From NCBI RefSeq assembly GCF_037478305.1, contig NZ_JBBGAZ010000002.1:309940-373939 (forward strand): a stretch of 64,000 nucleotides of DNA, written 5' to 3'. Shown here piece after piece: positions 1-9,643 of this stretch (position 1 is the first letter of the stretch; every line of letters begins with the position of its first letter). Both the position numbers and the translations under genes were made by a program. This DNA is from Cognatishimia coralii. Its GTDB lineage: Bacteria > Pseudomonadota > Alphaproteobacteria > Rhodobacterales > Rhodobacteraceae. The notes under the pieces are model-generated. The model was not told the DNA's origin. It did not search any database and saw nothing but the letters and a program-made list of their open reading frames with translations.

Positions 1-1040
1 AATCAGGCCTTGGCGATCTGCGTCATGATAACCGTAGCCGGGTGCTGTCCCTCAGTGCGCTGATCCCCGTGACAGAACTCGGCAACCCTGTGAAATCGCT
101 CTCTGCCTTGCAGTTGGCACGGGTCTTTGCAGGCAAGATCGAGAATTGGAAAGAACTGGGCGGTGCGGATGCGCCGATCTCCCTGCATTTGCCAGCTCCG
201 GGGTCCGGCCTTTTGCAGGCCATCGAAGACGAGTTGATGAAACCCGCAAACCTAAAATTTTCATCAAAAGTCCTCTATTATCCGCACCTGTCGGATCTGG
301 TGCGGTCGGTGCAGTTTGACCCCTTTGCGCTGGGCATTTCGGCCTTTGAACGCACAGGTGGGGCATTGCCTATGAAATTGACCGGTGGTTGCGGTCACGA
401 GATTTCCGCGACACGGCGCGGCATTAAAACCGAGGATTACCCGCTGTCCACGCCGATGTATCTCTATATTCCGGCGCTGCGCCAACCCAAGGTCGTGCGC
501 GATTTCTTGCGCTATGTGCAAAGCGATGCGGCGCAATTTGTGATCCGCCGCGCGGGCTATGTGGATCAGGCGAGCGAAGAAATCCCGATGTCCGAGCAGG
601 GTGAGCGGCTGGTCAATGCGATTGGGCAAGCAGGTAAGGCGGTCTCGATTGAGGATCTGCAGCAGATGGTTGTCGATTTGTCGCCGCAACGACGTCTCAC
701 AACAACCTTCCGATTTACGGCAGGTGTGTCCGAGTTGGACGCGCATTCTTTGTCAAACGTCGAACTCCTCGCGCAACGACTGGAACGCGGAGACTTCGAC
801 GGTCAGGAACTGACCTTTGTCGGCTTCTCGGATGGCTCCGGCGGTGCAAGCGCGAACCTTCAGGTGTCTCTGCGCCGCGCCAATCGCGTGCTGGAGGCCG
901 TGAAGGCTGCCTCTGAAACCGCGGACCTCAGCCAGGTCACCCTCAAAAGCACCGGCTACGGCGAGGCCTTTCCCGTCGCCTGTGACGACACCGCCTGGGG
1001 GCGCCGAGTGAACCGCCGCGTTGAGGTCTGGGTACGCTAG
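1..1040 (+). CDS. PstS-like substrate-binding / OmpA-like fusion protein (5' truncated by window edge)
   Basis: The reading frame is open from the window edge (first full codon at base 3), so the true start lies outside; the GTG at 42 is only internal. The first ~200 visible residues resemble the second lobe of phosphate-type periplasmic binding proteins (a run like LSALQLARVFAGKIENW followed by a short-range Asp/Ser ligand loop). The last ~120 residues are an OmpA C-terminal domain, with GFSDGSGG, an Arg-rich helix, GYGE and GRRVNRRVEVW, the usual diaminopimelate-binding Asp/Arg set. The product should be a periplasmic ligand-binding protein anchored to peptidoglycan. Its stop codon interlocks with that of radC (4-base overlap). 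The domain calls are firm; the ligand (phosphate or other) is inference. Confidence 0.8.
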   Translation, partial: SGLGDLRHDNRSRVLSLSALIPVTELGNPVKSLSALQLARVFAGKIENWKELGGADAPISLHLPAPGSGLLQAIEDELMKPANLKFSSKVLYYPHLSDLVRSVQFDPFALGISAFERTGGALPMKLTGGCGHEISATRRGIKTEDYPLSTPMYLYIPALRQPKVVRDFLRYVQSDAAQFVIRRAGYVDQASEEIPMSEQGERLVNAIGQAGKAVSIEDLQQMVVDLSPQRRLTTTFRFTAGVSELDAHSLSNVELLAQRLERGDFDGQELTFVGFSDGSGGASANLQVSLRRANRVLEAVKAASETADLSQVTLKSTGYGEAFPVACDDTAWGRRVNRRVEVWVR

Positions 1041-1801
1041 TCAAACAGCAGACCTGCAGTCCGAAAGCTCATTTCGCGCGATTTGCCGATCACCAGATGG
1101 TCGTGCAGTTTGATCCCCATGACTTTGCAGGACTCGCGGATCTGTTCCGTGATCTCGATATCCGCCTGACTAGGCGTCGGATCGCCCGAGGGATGGTTGT
1201 GGATCAGGATCAACGCGGTTGCATTCAATTCCAAAGCCCGTTTCACCACCTCACGCGGATAGACCGGCACATGATTGACCGTCCCGCGCGCCTGTTCTTC
1301 ATCGGCAATCAATGTGTTTTTCGTGTCCAGAAACAGAATGCGGAATTGTTCAATATCGCGATGCGCCATGGTGGTCTGACAATAATCCAGCAAGGCGTCC
1401 CAACTACTAAGAATATGCCTCTGCATGACCTTTGAGCGCGCCAAACGATGCGCTGCAGCCTCGATCAGCTTCAGCTCGCAAATCACCGCAGCGCCAACGC
1501 CCTTCACCTCTCCCAAACGCGCGACCGGTGCGGACAAAACCCCATTGTAGGACCCAAAGACCTCGAGCAACCGCCGCGCCAAGGGCTTCACGTCCTGACG
1601 TGGAATGGCGCGAAACAGCAAGAGCTCTAGCAATTCGTAATCCGGTAAGGCCTCCCCGCCTGCCGCCATAAACCGCTCGCGCAACCGCTTGCGATGATCG
1701 CGAATGTAGGATGGCATCTGCCCATTGGACAAAGGCGCGGGCCTTGCCTCGTCGCCCTGAAACAAGGGCATAGACACATCTGAAAAACCACGATTGGACA
1801 T
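1037..1801 (-). CDS. radC: RadC family JAB/MPN-domain protein
   Basis: About 254 residues, the normal family length. An N-terminal helix-hairpin-helix segment (GEVKGVGAAVICELK) precedes a JAB/MPN metalloprotease-like domain with the zinc-site signature HNHPSGDPTPSQ near residue 200. RadC proteins (UPF0758) were first linked to DNA repair, but their biochemical role is unsettled. An ATG at 1801 is preferred over a GTG one codon upstream; neither has a strong ribosome site. The gene is transcribed leftward, convergent with the OmpA fusion and sharing the CTAG stop overlap. Confidence 0.93.
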   Translation of the reverse strand: MSNRGFSDVSMPLFQGDEARPAPLSNGQMPSYIRDHRKRLRERFMAAGGEALPDYELLELLLFRAIPRQDVKPLARRLLEVFGSYNGVLSAPVARLGEVKGVGAAVICELKLIEAAAHRLARSKVMQRHILSSWDALLDYCQTTMAHRDIEQFRILFLDTKNTLIADEEQARGTVNHVPVYPREVVKRALELNATALILIHNHPSGDPTPSQADIEITEQIRESCKVMGIKLHDHLVIGKSREMSFRTAGLLFD

Positions 1802-1903
1802 CACGGGCTAATTCTGCCCGAGCTTGGTTAATCAAAGCTGAACGGCTTTTCTCTTGCCGCAAATATCCTGGGGGAATTGGCGTAGCCAAGGGGGCAAAGC
1901 CCC

Positions 1904-1930
1904 AAATGAAAACGGGGCCAAGAGGCCCCG
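1904..1930 (-). terminator. Rho-independent terminator after dnaJ
   Basis: A perfect 7-bp stem CGGGGCC/GGCCCCG (1913-1919 with 1924-1930) has a 4-base loop. On the minus strand it is followed by TTTTCATTT. It lies 6 bases beyond the dnaJ stop codon and ends the dnaK-dnaJ unit. Confidence 0.8.
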
Positions 1931-1935
1931 CTTTA

Positions 1936-3084
1936 CTAACCTTTCATCGAGTCCCAGAACCCTTTGACCGACTTAAAGAAACTGTCGTTCTCAGGGTTGT
2001 TTTCCTTGGACTCCTGCTCGAACTCCCGCAAGAGCTCTTTCTGGCGGCTGGTCAGATTGACCGGCGTCTCCACGGCGATCTCGATGAACATGTCACCTTG
2101 GCCCGCACCACGCAGCGCTGGCATACCTTTAGACCGCAGGCGCATCTGACGCCCAGACTGGCTGCCTGCTGGGATTTTTACTCGGCTACGGCCACCGTCA
2201 ATCGTCGGCACCTCAATATCGCCACCCAGCGCCGCGCTCGCCATGGACACAGGCACACGACAGAAGAGGTTCACACCATCGCGTTCAAAGATCTCGTGTT
2301 TGGCCACATCGATAAAGATATAGAGGTCGCCGTTTGGTCCGCCACGCATGCCCGCTTCGCCTTCGCCGGCCAAACGGATGCGTGTGCCGGTTTCAACGCC
2401 TGACGGGATATTGACGGAAAGCGAGCGGTCTTTCTCAACCCGTCCCGCGCCACCACAGACCTTACAGGGGTTCTGGATGATCTTGCCCAGACCGGAGCAG
2501 GTCGGACAGGTGCGTTCCACTGTGAAAAAGCCCTGCTGCGCACGGACCTTGCCCATGCCGGAACAAGTCGGACATGTTGTTGGCTCGGCCCCGCCCTCAG
2601 CGCCCGTGCCACTACAGGATCCACAGCTGACGGATGCAGGCACCTGAATGCTTTTCTGAAGCCCGGAATAGGCCTCTTCCAAGGTCACACGCAGATTATA
2701 GCGCAGATCCGAGCCGCGCGCGGCGCGTTGGCGTCCGCCGCCACGGCCGCCGCCACCCATAAAGTCGCCGAAAAGGTCGTCAAAAACGTCCGAAAACGCA
2801 CTTGCGAAATCGCCCTGGCCCGGGTGTCCGCCACGTCCGCCACCGCCCATGCCGCCTTCAAACGCCGCGTGACCATAGCGGTCATAGGCAGCTTTCTTTT
2901 CAGCGTCCTTCAGGATCTCGTAGGCTTCGTTGGCTTCCTTGAACTTGACCTCAGCGGCCTCAGCGTTGTCGGCGTTGCGATCCGGATGATATTCTTTGGC
3001 CTTCTTGCGATAGGCTTTCTTGATTTCATCCGCAGAGGCCCCTTTGCCGACACCAAGCACGTCATAAAAGTCGCGTTTTGCCAT
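1936..3084 (-). CDS. dnaJ: Chaperone protein DnaJ (Hsp40)
   Basis: 382 residues, full length. The order is standard: J domain with the HPD tripeptide (YHPDRNADN) near residue 33, a Gly/Phe-rich linker (~75-120), four CxxCxGxG zinc repeats (CGSCSGTG, CPTCSGMG, CPTCSGLG, CKVCGGAG) and the C-terminal substrate-binding region. DnaJ stimulates the ATPase of DnaK and delivers unfolded clients in the cytoplasm. A good AGGAG ribosome site precedes the ATG. It follows dnaK by 77 bases that hold a hairpin, so it is probably read from the dnaK heat-shock promoter with partial attenuation. Confidence 0.98.
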   Translation of the reverse strand: MAKRDFYDVLGVGKGASADEIKKAYRKKAKEYHPDRNADNAEAAEVKFKEANEAYEILKDAEKKAAYDRYGHAAFEGGMGGGGRGGHPGQGDFASAFSDVFDDLFGDFMGGGGRGGGRQRAARGSDLRYNLRVTLEEAYSGLQKSIQVPASVSCGSCSGTGAEGGAEPTTCPTCSGMGKVRAQQGFFTVERTCPTCSGLGKIIQNPCKVCGGAGRVEKDRSLSVNIPSGVETGTRIRLAGEGEAGMRGGPNGDLYIFIDVAKHEIFERDGVNLFCRVPVSMASAALGGDIEVPTIDGGRSRVKIPAGSQSGRQMRLRSKGMPALRGAGQGDMFIEIAVETPVNLTSRQKELLREFEQESKENNPENDSFFKSVKGFWDSMKG

Positions 3085-3112
3085 AGGTTTCTCCTAACCG
3101 CCGGAATGATAA

Positions 3113-3137
3113 GGGCCGATCCGATGAGGACCGGCCC
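3113..3137 (-). promoter_or_regulatory. Hairpin in the dnaK-dnaJ spacer
   Basis: GGGCCGATCC (3113-3122) pairs with GGACCGGCCC (3128-3137) with one mismatch and a 5-base loop. There is no T-run, so full termination is unlikely. A processing or attenuation element that lowers dnaJ relative to dnaK is the likely role; this is inference from position. Confidence 0.5.
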
Positions 3138-3161
3138 ATCAATCAGGGTCCGACGTCGCGC

Positions 3162-5078
<1,917 letters not shown>

Positions 5079-5185
5079 GTCATATCCCTTCTAACTTAAG
5101 GCGATGTTCCGGAGCGAAGACCCGTTTTGGCATCTCGCCCCGATCCTGCTGCGTTTGACCATTCAGCCAAGACGCTTCGAAGCGT

Positions 5186-5214
5186 ATATAGGGATGCTAA
5201 ATAGGTGCTGCAAG
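5186..5214 (-). promoter_or_regulatory. RpoH (heat-shock sigma) promoter of dnaK
   Basis: On the minus strand CTTG (5211-5214) is followed by exactly 17 bases and then CCCTATAT (5186-5193). This matches the alphaproteobacterial sigma-32 pattern CTTG-N17/18-CYTAT. A perfect 12-bp palindrome CGCTTCGAAGCG (5173-5184) lies just downstream, close to the expected transcription start. The leader to the dnaK ATG is about 100 bases. Confidence 0.8.
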
Positions 5215-5279
5215 CGTGAGATTGGGGCTTAAAAGCCAATTTTCGCAGGAATCTTGGGAGTGAATGTGAGGATATACGA

Positions 5280-5891
5280 ATGAACTTGGCGACACCGCTG
5301 AAGATTCGCGGTTTTGACGTGTTTCAAGAGCTTTTGTCGCGCTCCGAGCAAGAGGAATTGGTCGCGGATATTCGTGCTATTGCCGAGGCTGCGCCGATGT
5401 TTGCACCGGTCACGCCGGGTGGGCGGAAAATGTCGGTCAAAATGACCTCGGGCGGGGCTTTGGGCTGGGTGACGGACCGGTCGGGCTATCGGTATCAGGC
5501 GCAACATCCAGATGGGATGGACTGGCCACCGATCCCCGCCTCTGTCTTGGCGATATGGGAGGCGGTGTCGGGCGTTTCGCGGGCGCCGGATTGTTGTTTG
5601 GTCAATTTCTATGGCGAAGGTGCCAAGATGGGCATGCATCAGGACAAGGATGAAGGCAATTTTGACTGGCCGGTTGTGTCAGTGTCCTTGGGGGATGAGG
5701 CTTTGTTTCGCATGGGATCTGTCGAGCGTGGTGGCTCCACAGAGTCGCTTTGGTTGAAATCTGGTGATGTGGTGGTCATGGGCGGTTCAGCGCGGCTGGC
5801 TTATCACGGCGTGGATAAGATCCGGTTTGGCTCGTCGACGCTGTTGCCGAAAGGTGGTCGCATCAATTTGACATTGCGGGCGGTGGAATAG
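5280..5891 (+). CDS. alkB: Alpha-ketoglutarate-dependent DNA dioxygenase AlkB
   Basis: 203 residues, close to E. coli AlkB. The Fe(II) triad is visible as H120 and D122 in MHQDKDE and H176 in YHGVDK. The 2-oxoglutarate arginines are in RINLTLR (R194, R200), the family's RxNxTxR motif. AlkB oxidatively demethylates 1-methyladenine and 3-methylcytosine in DNA and RNA. It starts about 65 bases upstream of, and divergent from, the dnaK promoter. No Ada gene is nearby, so it probably does not belong to a classical adaptive-response operon. Confidence 0.95.
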   Translation: MNLATPLKIRGFDVFQELLSRSEQEELVADIRAIAEAAPMFAPVTPGGRKMSVKMTSGGALGWVTDRSGYRYQAQHPDGMDWPPIPASVLAIWEAVSGVSRAPDCCLVNFYGEGAKMGMHQDKDEGNFDWPVVSVSLGDEALFRMGSVERGGSTESLWLKSGDVVVMGGSARLAYHGVDKIRFGSSTLLPKGGRINLTLRAVE

Positions 5892-5939
5892 GTCTTTTTC
5901 TTTGAAAGAGAAAGACTTCGGATTTTTTCAAAAAATCCG
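5892..5939. terminator. Tandem hairpin bidirectional terminator between alkB and the SH3 gene
   Basis: There are two adjacent near-perfect inverted repeats. GTCTTTTTCTTT...AAAGAGAAAGAC (5892-5916) contains one G-U pair; CGGATTTTTT/AAAAAATCCG (5919-5939) is perfect. A/T runs on both sides let it work in both directions at a convergent junction. The same two-hairpin layout recurs at 19497-19543. Confidence 0.75.
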
Positions 5940-5943
5940 GGCG

Positions 5944-6570
5944 TCAAGGATCCAGAGAGCAACAGCCGCCATATCCGGCCGTCGCGCCATCCTGATGAAT
6001 GAAGAGGCGCAACGTCAGGGCAAAACTGCGATCTGACATACCGTCGCTGCAGGCACCTTCTTCGATCAAAGCGGAAAAGCCCGCGTCTGAGTTTCCAGCG
6101 CCCAGTCCAATTTCCCGAGTTGGGCGGGCAACCAAACCGCTGGTCCAGTCCACAGCAAAGGCTGTCGGAGCGACATCGATGGCCTCAAACGTCGCCACGC
6201 TAGCCCCTGCGCTCAGACCAAAGAACCAGAAAGGTTCCGTGCCAACACAAGCCAGTGGCGTTTCAAAATCATGCCATGGCGCGTCCGAGGTCTGGGTCAA
6301 AAACTTATTGCGTACCCAACCGCTCGCCTCGCCGCTGTTGACCAAGGCCCAGCGCCCGTCTGGCGAGTGATCCACGACTTCGACGCCCGTAGCATTGTGA
6401 TCCAGAGTACCCACGATATCGGTGCTGTGATGCGGGTCCACGCGGACATTCAGGCTGTCGTTGCTGGCAACGCCGGTCACTTTGGCAAGGCTGGGCACAT
6501 CAGGCGACAAATGCCCATCTGCCAAACCCAAGCTTGGGGTCAGAAGCAGAACTGCAAGGACATGTTTCAT
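5944..6570 (-). CDS. Secreted bacterial SH3-domain protein
   Basis: 208 residues from an ATG that overlaps the stop of the upstream permease as ATGA; an in-frame TTG five codons earlier lacks a ribosome site. A signal peptide (MKHVLAVLLLTPSLGLA) leads into a bacterial SH3 domain (SLNVRVDPHHSTDIVGTL, ~residues 38-90). A C-terminal domain follows (ACVGTEPFWFFGL...), of the kind seen in COG3650-like periplasmic proteins. SH3 domains of this class often bind cell-wall or peptide ligands. Translational coupling suggests it works with the export permease. The exact function is unknown. Confidence 0.75.
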   Translation of the reverse strand: MKHVLAVLLLTPSLGLADGHLSPDVPSLAKVTGVASNDSLNVRVDPHHSTDIVGTLDHNATGVEVVDHSPDGRWALVNSGEASGWVRNKFLTQTSDAPWHDFETPLACVGTEPFWFFGLSAGASVATFEAIDVAPTAFAVDWTSGLVARPTREIGLGAGNSDAGFSALIEEGACSDGMSDRSFALTLRLFIHQDGATAGYGGCCSLDP

Positions 6571-7388
6571 CGACGCGAAGACCAACTGAGGGATGCCTGT
6601 CGGCGGGTATAAAACTCTCCCATCAAGCCTATCATCAAAAGCACCAATCCGACAATCAGAGGGTACATCACAGAGGTATTGCGCGGCACATAGTTGATGA
6701 AGGTGTAACCCCGCGCTTGGTCAATCGCGTGAAACAGCGGGTTCCAGTCAAACATCGCGAGCATAAAGCTGGGCAGCGTGTTGGCTGCAAACATCTTGCC
6801 CGACGCGATCATATTGGCGCGGGCATAGACCGTGTTCAGAACGCTGACAAAGGTCGGGAACCACGGCTTGATCGCCAAAAAGATCAGCCCCACGCCCATC
6901 CCCGTGAACCAGGCCAACATCAGCATCGCCAGCGCGCCCATCGGATCCTCGATCACCACGGGCGTGAAGGCCACGTGGTAAATAAACAGGATCCCCAACA
7001 ACGAGAGCATCTGAATATAGAGCGTCCCCAATGCCGCCGCCAGGATCGCAATCGCCGTGTTCATCGGCGCATGTTTCATCATCGGAGAGCTTGGCCCCTC
7101 ACTGCCGACCACGGCGCCCATGGTCTTGGTGTGGGTCATGAAAAGGAAAATCCCCGACATGATATACAAGAGGAAATCACCCCGGATCGCCGCGCCCTTG
7201 AGGCCCAGCAGCGAAAACATAAAGAAAAACGCCAGAACAAAGATCGCCGCCTGCATCATATTCAGCAGGATCGACATGACCGCATTGCCATGGGTTTTGC
7301 GCACCATCCGAACAATCGAATGATACACAAGCTCGGCAATTGTGATTGCCGATTGCAACGTCGTTCTTGGACCTGACTGCTCAAACAT
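6567..7388 (-). CDS. ABC-2 type export permease (polysaccharide/polyol-phosphate exporter family)
   Basis: 273 residues with six predicted membrane helices (for example AIFVLAFFFMFSLLGL, MLSLLGILFIYHVAF, VLLMIGLMGEFY) and an N-terminal cytoplasmic amphipathic stretch. This layout resembles KpsM/TagG-type permeases that move capsule or O-antigen chains across the inner membrane. No cognate ATPase lies beside it, so a KpsT-like subunit must be encoded elsewhere. It is divergent from cysQ and close to the glycan gene block. Assignment to that block is inference. Confidence 0.82.
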   Translation of the reverse strand: MFEQSGPRTTLQSAITIAELVYHSIVRMVRKTHGNAVMSILLNMMQAAIFVLAFFFMFSLLGLKGAAIRGDFLLYIMSGIFLFMTHTKTMGAVVGSEGPSSPMMKHAPMNTAIAILAAALGTLYIQMLSLLGILFIYHVAFTPVVIEDPMGALAMLMLAWFTGMGVGLIFLAIKPWFPTFVSVLNTVYARANMIASGKMFAANTLPSFMLAMFDWNPLFHAIDQARGYTFINYVPRNTSVMYPLIVGLVLLMIGLMGEFYTRRQASLSWSSRR

Positions 7389-7536
7389 GCCTGCTGTCAG
7401 CCTTTCTGCTCGGGTGCCGGGCGACCTTCGTGACGATTTTCGCGCGGGCGGTGGCGGACTTCTTGCTGTTCCGTCGTGAAGTCATCATAAGAAAACCGAA
7501 CGAAAACTTCAACGAATCTTGAGGCTGGAGCAGGCA

Positions 7537-8334
7537 GTGAATTACGACAAATTGACCGAAGTTATGCGGAAACTGGCGATTGAGGCCGGTGCAAAGATCA
7601 TGGAGATCTATGAGTCCGACGATTTCGACGTAGAACTCAAGTCCGACGACAGCCCTGTCACCATCGCAGATCAGGCGGCAGATGCGTTGATTTCCGCAGG
7701 CCTCACTGCGGCTTTTCCCGACGTTGCTCTGGTGACTGAGGAGCAATCAGACAGCCATGATCAGGACGTGGATACCTTCCTGATTGTCGATCCTCTGGAT
7801 GGAACGAAAGAGTTCATCAACCGTCGCGGCGATTTCACTGTGAACATTGCCTATGTGGAAAACGGCGTCCCAACCCGTGGCGTTGTCTATGCGCCTGCGC
7901 GTCAGCGGATGTTCTTTACTTTGGCCGACGGCTCTGCGGTCGAAGAAGTCGGTGATTTTGATCTGACCACCATAGGCGAGACCCGAGCAATTCACGTGTC
8001 AGACGCCGACAATGACGCGCTAATGATCGTCGCATCCAAATCGCACCGCGATCAGGCCACGGATGACTACATCAACAAATATGCGGTCAAAGACAGCAAG
8101 AGCGCGGGCTCGTCTCTGAAATTCTGCCTTGTGGCAACGGGCGAAGCGGATCTTTACCCGCGCGTCGGTCGCACGATGGAGTGGGACACGGCCGCAGGTC
8201 ACGCGGTCCTCGCAGGTGCTGGCGGACAGGTTGTGCGGTTCGATGACCACAGCCCACTGGTCTACGGCAAAGAGGGATTCGCGAATCCGTTCTTCATTGC
8301 CTTTGCCCCTAGTGTGGATCTGAAACCCGCTTAA
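7537..8334 (+). CDS. cysQ: 3'(2'),5'-bisphosphate nucleotidase CysQ
   Basis: About 265 residues from a GTG at 7537 with GGAG six bases upstream; a TTG at 7519 is the longer alternative. Inositol-monophosphatase-fold motifs are clear: an acidic TEEQSD segment near residue 70, DPLDGTKEF near 86 (metal-binding Asp/Asp) and WDTAAGHAVL near the C-terminus. CysQ hydrolyses 3'-phosphoadenosine 5'-phosphate (PAP), the by-product of PAPS-dependent sulfate transfer or reduction. Its position ahead of galU, glycosyltransferases and a double sulfotransferase suggests a role in sulfated glycan synthesis as well as in sulfur assimilation. Confidence 0.93.
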   Translation: MNYDKLTEVMRKLAIEAGAKIMEIYESDDFDVELKSDDSPVTIADQAADALISAGLTAAFPDVALVTEEQSDSHDQDVDTFLIVDPLDGTKEFINRRGDFTVNIAYVENGVPTRGVVYAPARQRMFFTLADGSAVEEVGDFDLTTIGETRAIHVSDADNDALMIVASKSHRDQATDDYINKYAVKDSKSAGSSLKFCLVATGEADLYPRVGRTMEWDTAAGHAVLAGAGGQVVRFDDHSPLVYGKEGFANPFFIAFAPSVDLKPA

Positions 8335-8668
8335 GGCGTCCCGTACGGGGCAATCTTCACAGCTTCGGATGGGTCCATCATCCGTCTGGGTAGGGCGATT
8401 ACCGCTCTGCCCAGAGAAATTCCCTCAAATCCAAGTCAATCTCTTTACCAACGGCGGGGCAAGCCCAAGCCGGTCACGGATGATTTGGTGTGTTTTTTCC
8501 CTCCACGACTTACGCCAGATCCCGTGACCGTATGCGGCGCGGGTCTCGGTTTCCGTTAACCCAACGCGGTCGAAGTTTTGCCAAATTTTGGACGCGGTAA
8601 TCGGATAGCAAGGATTCGGACGCTAAAGGTAAAGCCCGCCAGTGATCCATAGTAAGAGGTGATTTTTG
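8335..8668. other. 334-base intergenic region with several strong hairpins
   Basis: No credible coding frame is seen. Structural elements are CGGATG/CATCCG (8366-8383), a 13-bp stem at 8385-8415, and a perfect 9-bp inverted repeat CGGTCACGG/CCGTGACCG (8471-8479 and 8522-8530, 42-base spacer). It may hold the cysQ 3' end, a structured galU leader or a small RNA. No riboswitch class is recognised. Confidence 0.5.
8385..8415 (+). terminator. 13-bp hairpin downstream of cysQ
   Basis: Thirteen consecutive pairs (two of them G-U) join 8385-8397 to 8403-8415 around a 5-base loop. The stem is strong, but no T-run follows. It may act as a Rho-assisted terminator or as an mRNA 3'-end stabiliser. Confidence 0.5.
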
Positions 8669-9559
8669 ATGTCAAAACAACGCATTACAAAGGCGGTTTT
8701 TCCTGTGGCCGGCATGGGCACGCGGTTTCTTCCGGCGACCAAATCCATCCCAAAAGAGATTCTGACTTTGGTGGACCGCCCGCTCATTCAATATGCGATC
8801 GATGAGGCGCGTGAAGCTGGCATTGAAGAGTTCATCTTCGTGACGTCTCGCGGAAAATCTGCGCTTGAGGATTATTTTGACGCAGCGCCCGAGCTTGAAA
8901 GCAAGCTGGCGGCCAAGGGCAAAACGGAACTCTTGTCCGAGGTTGAAAAGGCCACATTGCCGAGCGGTGCCATCGCCTACGTGCGTCAAAATCAGGCGCT
9001 GGGCCTTGGGCACGCGGTTTGGTGTGCGCGTCGATTGATCGGGGATGAACCTTTTGCGGTGCTTCTTCCGGACGATGTTATTAAATCCGATGTGTCTTGC
9101 CTAAAACAGATGGTCGACGCCTATGAGGGCGGCTCCATGGTGGCGGCGATGGAAGTGCCGAACCACAAGATCTCTTCTTATGGCGTTTTGGACATCAACA
9201 CTCATGTGGGCAATGTGGTTTCTGTGAATGGCATGGTGGAAAAACCTTCGCGAGAGGAGGCGCCATCGAACCTGGCCGTGATCGGGCGCTATATCCTGTC
9301 GCCTCAAGTGCTGCGGAACCTGGACTCAACTGGAACCGGCGCGGGCGGAGAGATCCAGCTCACAGACGCCATCGCCAAAGAGATCGAAGACCAGCGTGGC
9401 GTCTTTGGGTATAAATTCCAAGGCACGCGGTTTGACTGCGGGTCGAAAGCAGGCTTTTTGCAAGCAACCGTCGCCTGTGCGCTAGAGCGTGACGAATTGC
9501 GCGACGAGTTGATGGAGTATCTGCAATCCATGCTGATGCTGCGGACTGCGGCGGAATAA
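8669..9559 (+). CDS. galU: UTP--glucose-1-phosphate uridylyltransferase
   Basis: 296 residues from the ATG at 8669 with an AGAGGTGA ribosome site; a TTG one codon earlier is less likely. Family motifs are GMGTRFLPATKSIPKEIL at the N-terminus (nucleotide loop and Lys), LLPDDVI near 130 and NGMVEKPSREEAPS near 190. GalU makes UDP-glucose from UTP and glucose-1-phosphate, the donor for exopolysaccharide, LPS core and osmoregulated glucans. It is followed by its own terminator hairpin, then by glycosyltransferase genes on the same strand. Confidence 0.97.
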   Translation: MSKQRITKAVFPVAGMGTRFLPATKSIPKEILTLVDRPLIQYAIDEAREAGIEEFIFVTSRGKSALEDYFDAAPELESKLAAKGKTELLSEVEKATLPSGAIAYVRQNQALGLGHAVWCARRLIGDEPFAVLLPDDVIKSDVSCLKQMVDAYEGGSMVAAMEVPNHKISSYGVLDINTHVGNVVSVNGMVEKPSREEAPSNLAVIGRYILSPQVLRNLDSTGTGAGGEIQLTDAIAKEIEDQRGVFGYKFQGTRFDCGSKAGFLQATVACALERDELRDELMEYLQSMLMLRTAAE

Positions 9560-9593
9560 GCAGAAAATTTCTATTGGGTTAAGAGCAGGAAGT

Positions 9594-9639
9594 TTTTAGG
9601 TTTGCCAGCAGATCCGCTGCGCAAACCTAAAAGGCTTTT
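9594..9639 (+). terminator. Terminator after galU
   Basis: A 12-bp perfect stem, TTTTAGGTTTGC with GCAAACCTAAAA (9594-9605, 9621-9632), encloses a smaller CAGC/GCTG stem. GGCTTTT follows. It ends only a few bases before the next ATG, so it probably separates galU from the glycosyltransferases or attenuates read-through. Confidence 0.7.
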
Positions 9640-9643
9640 GTGA

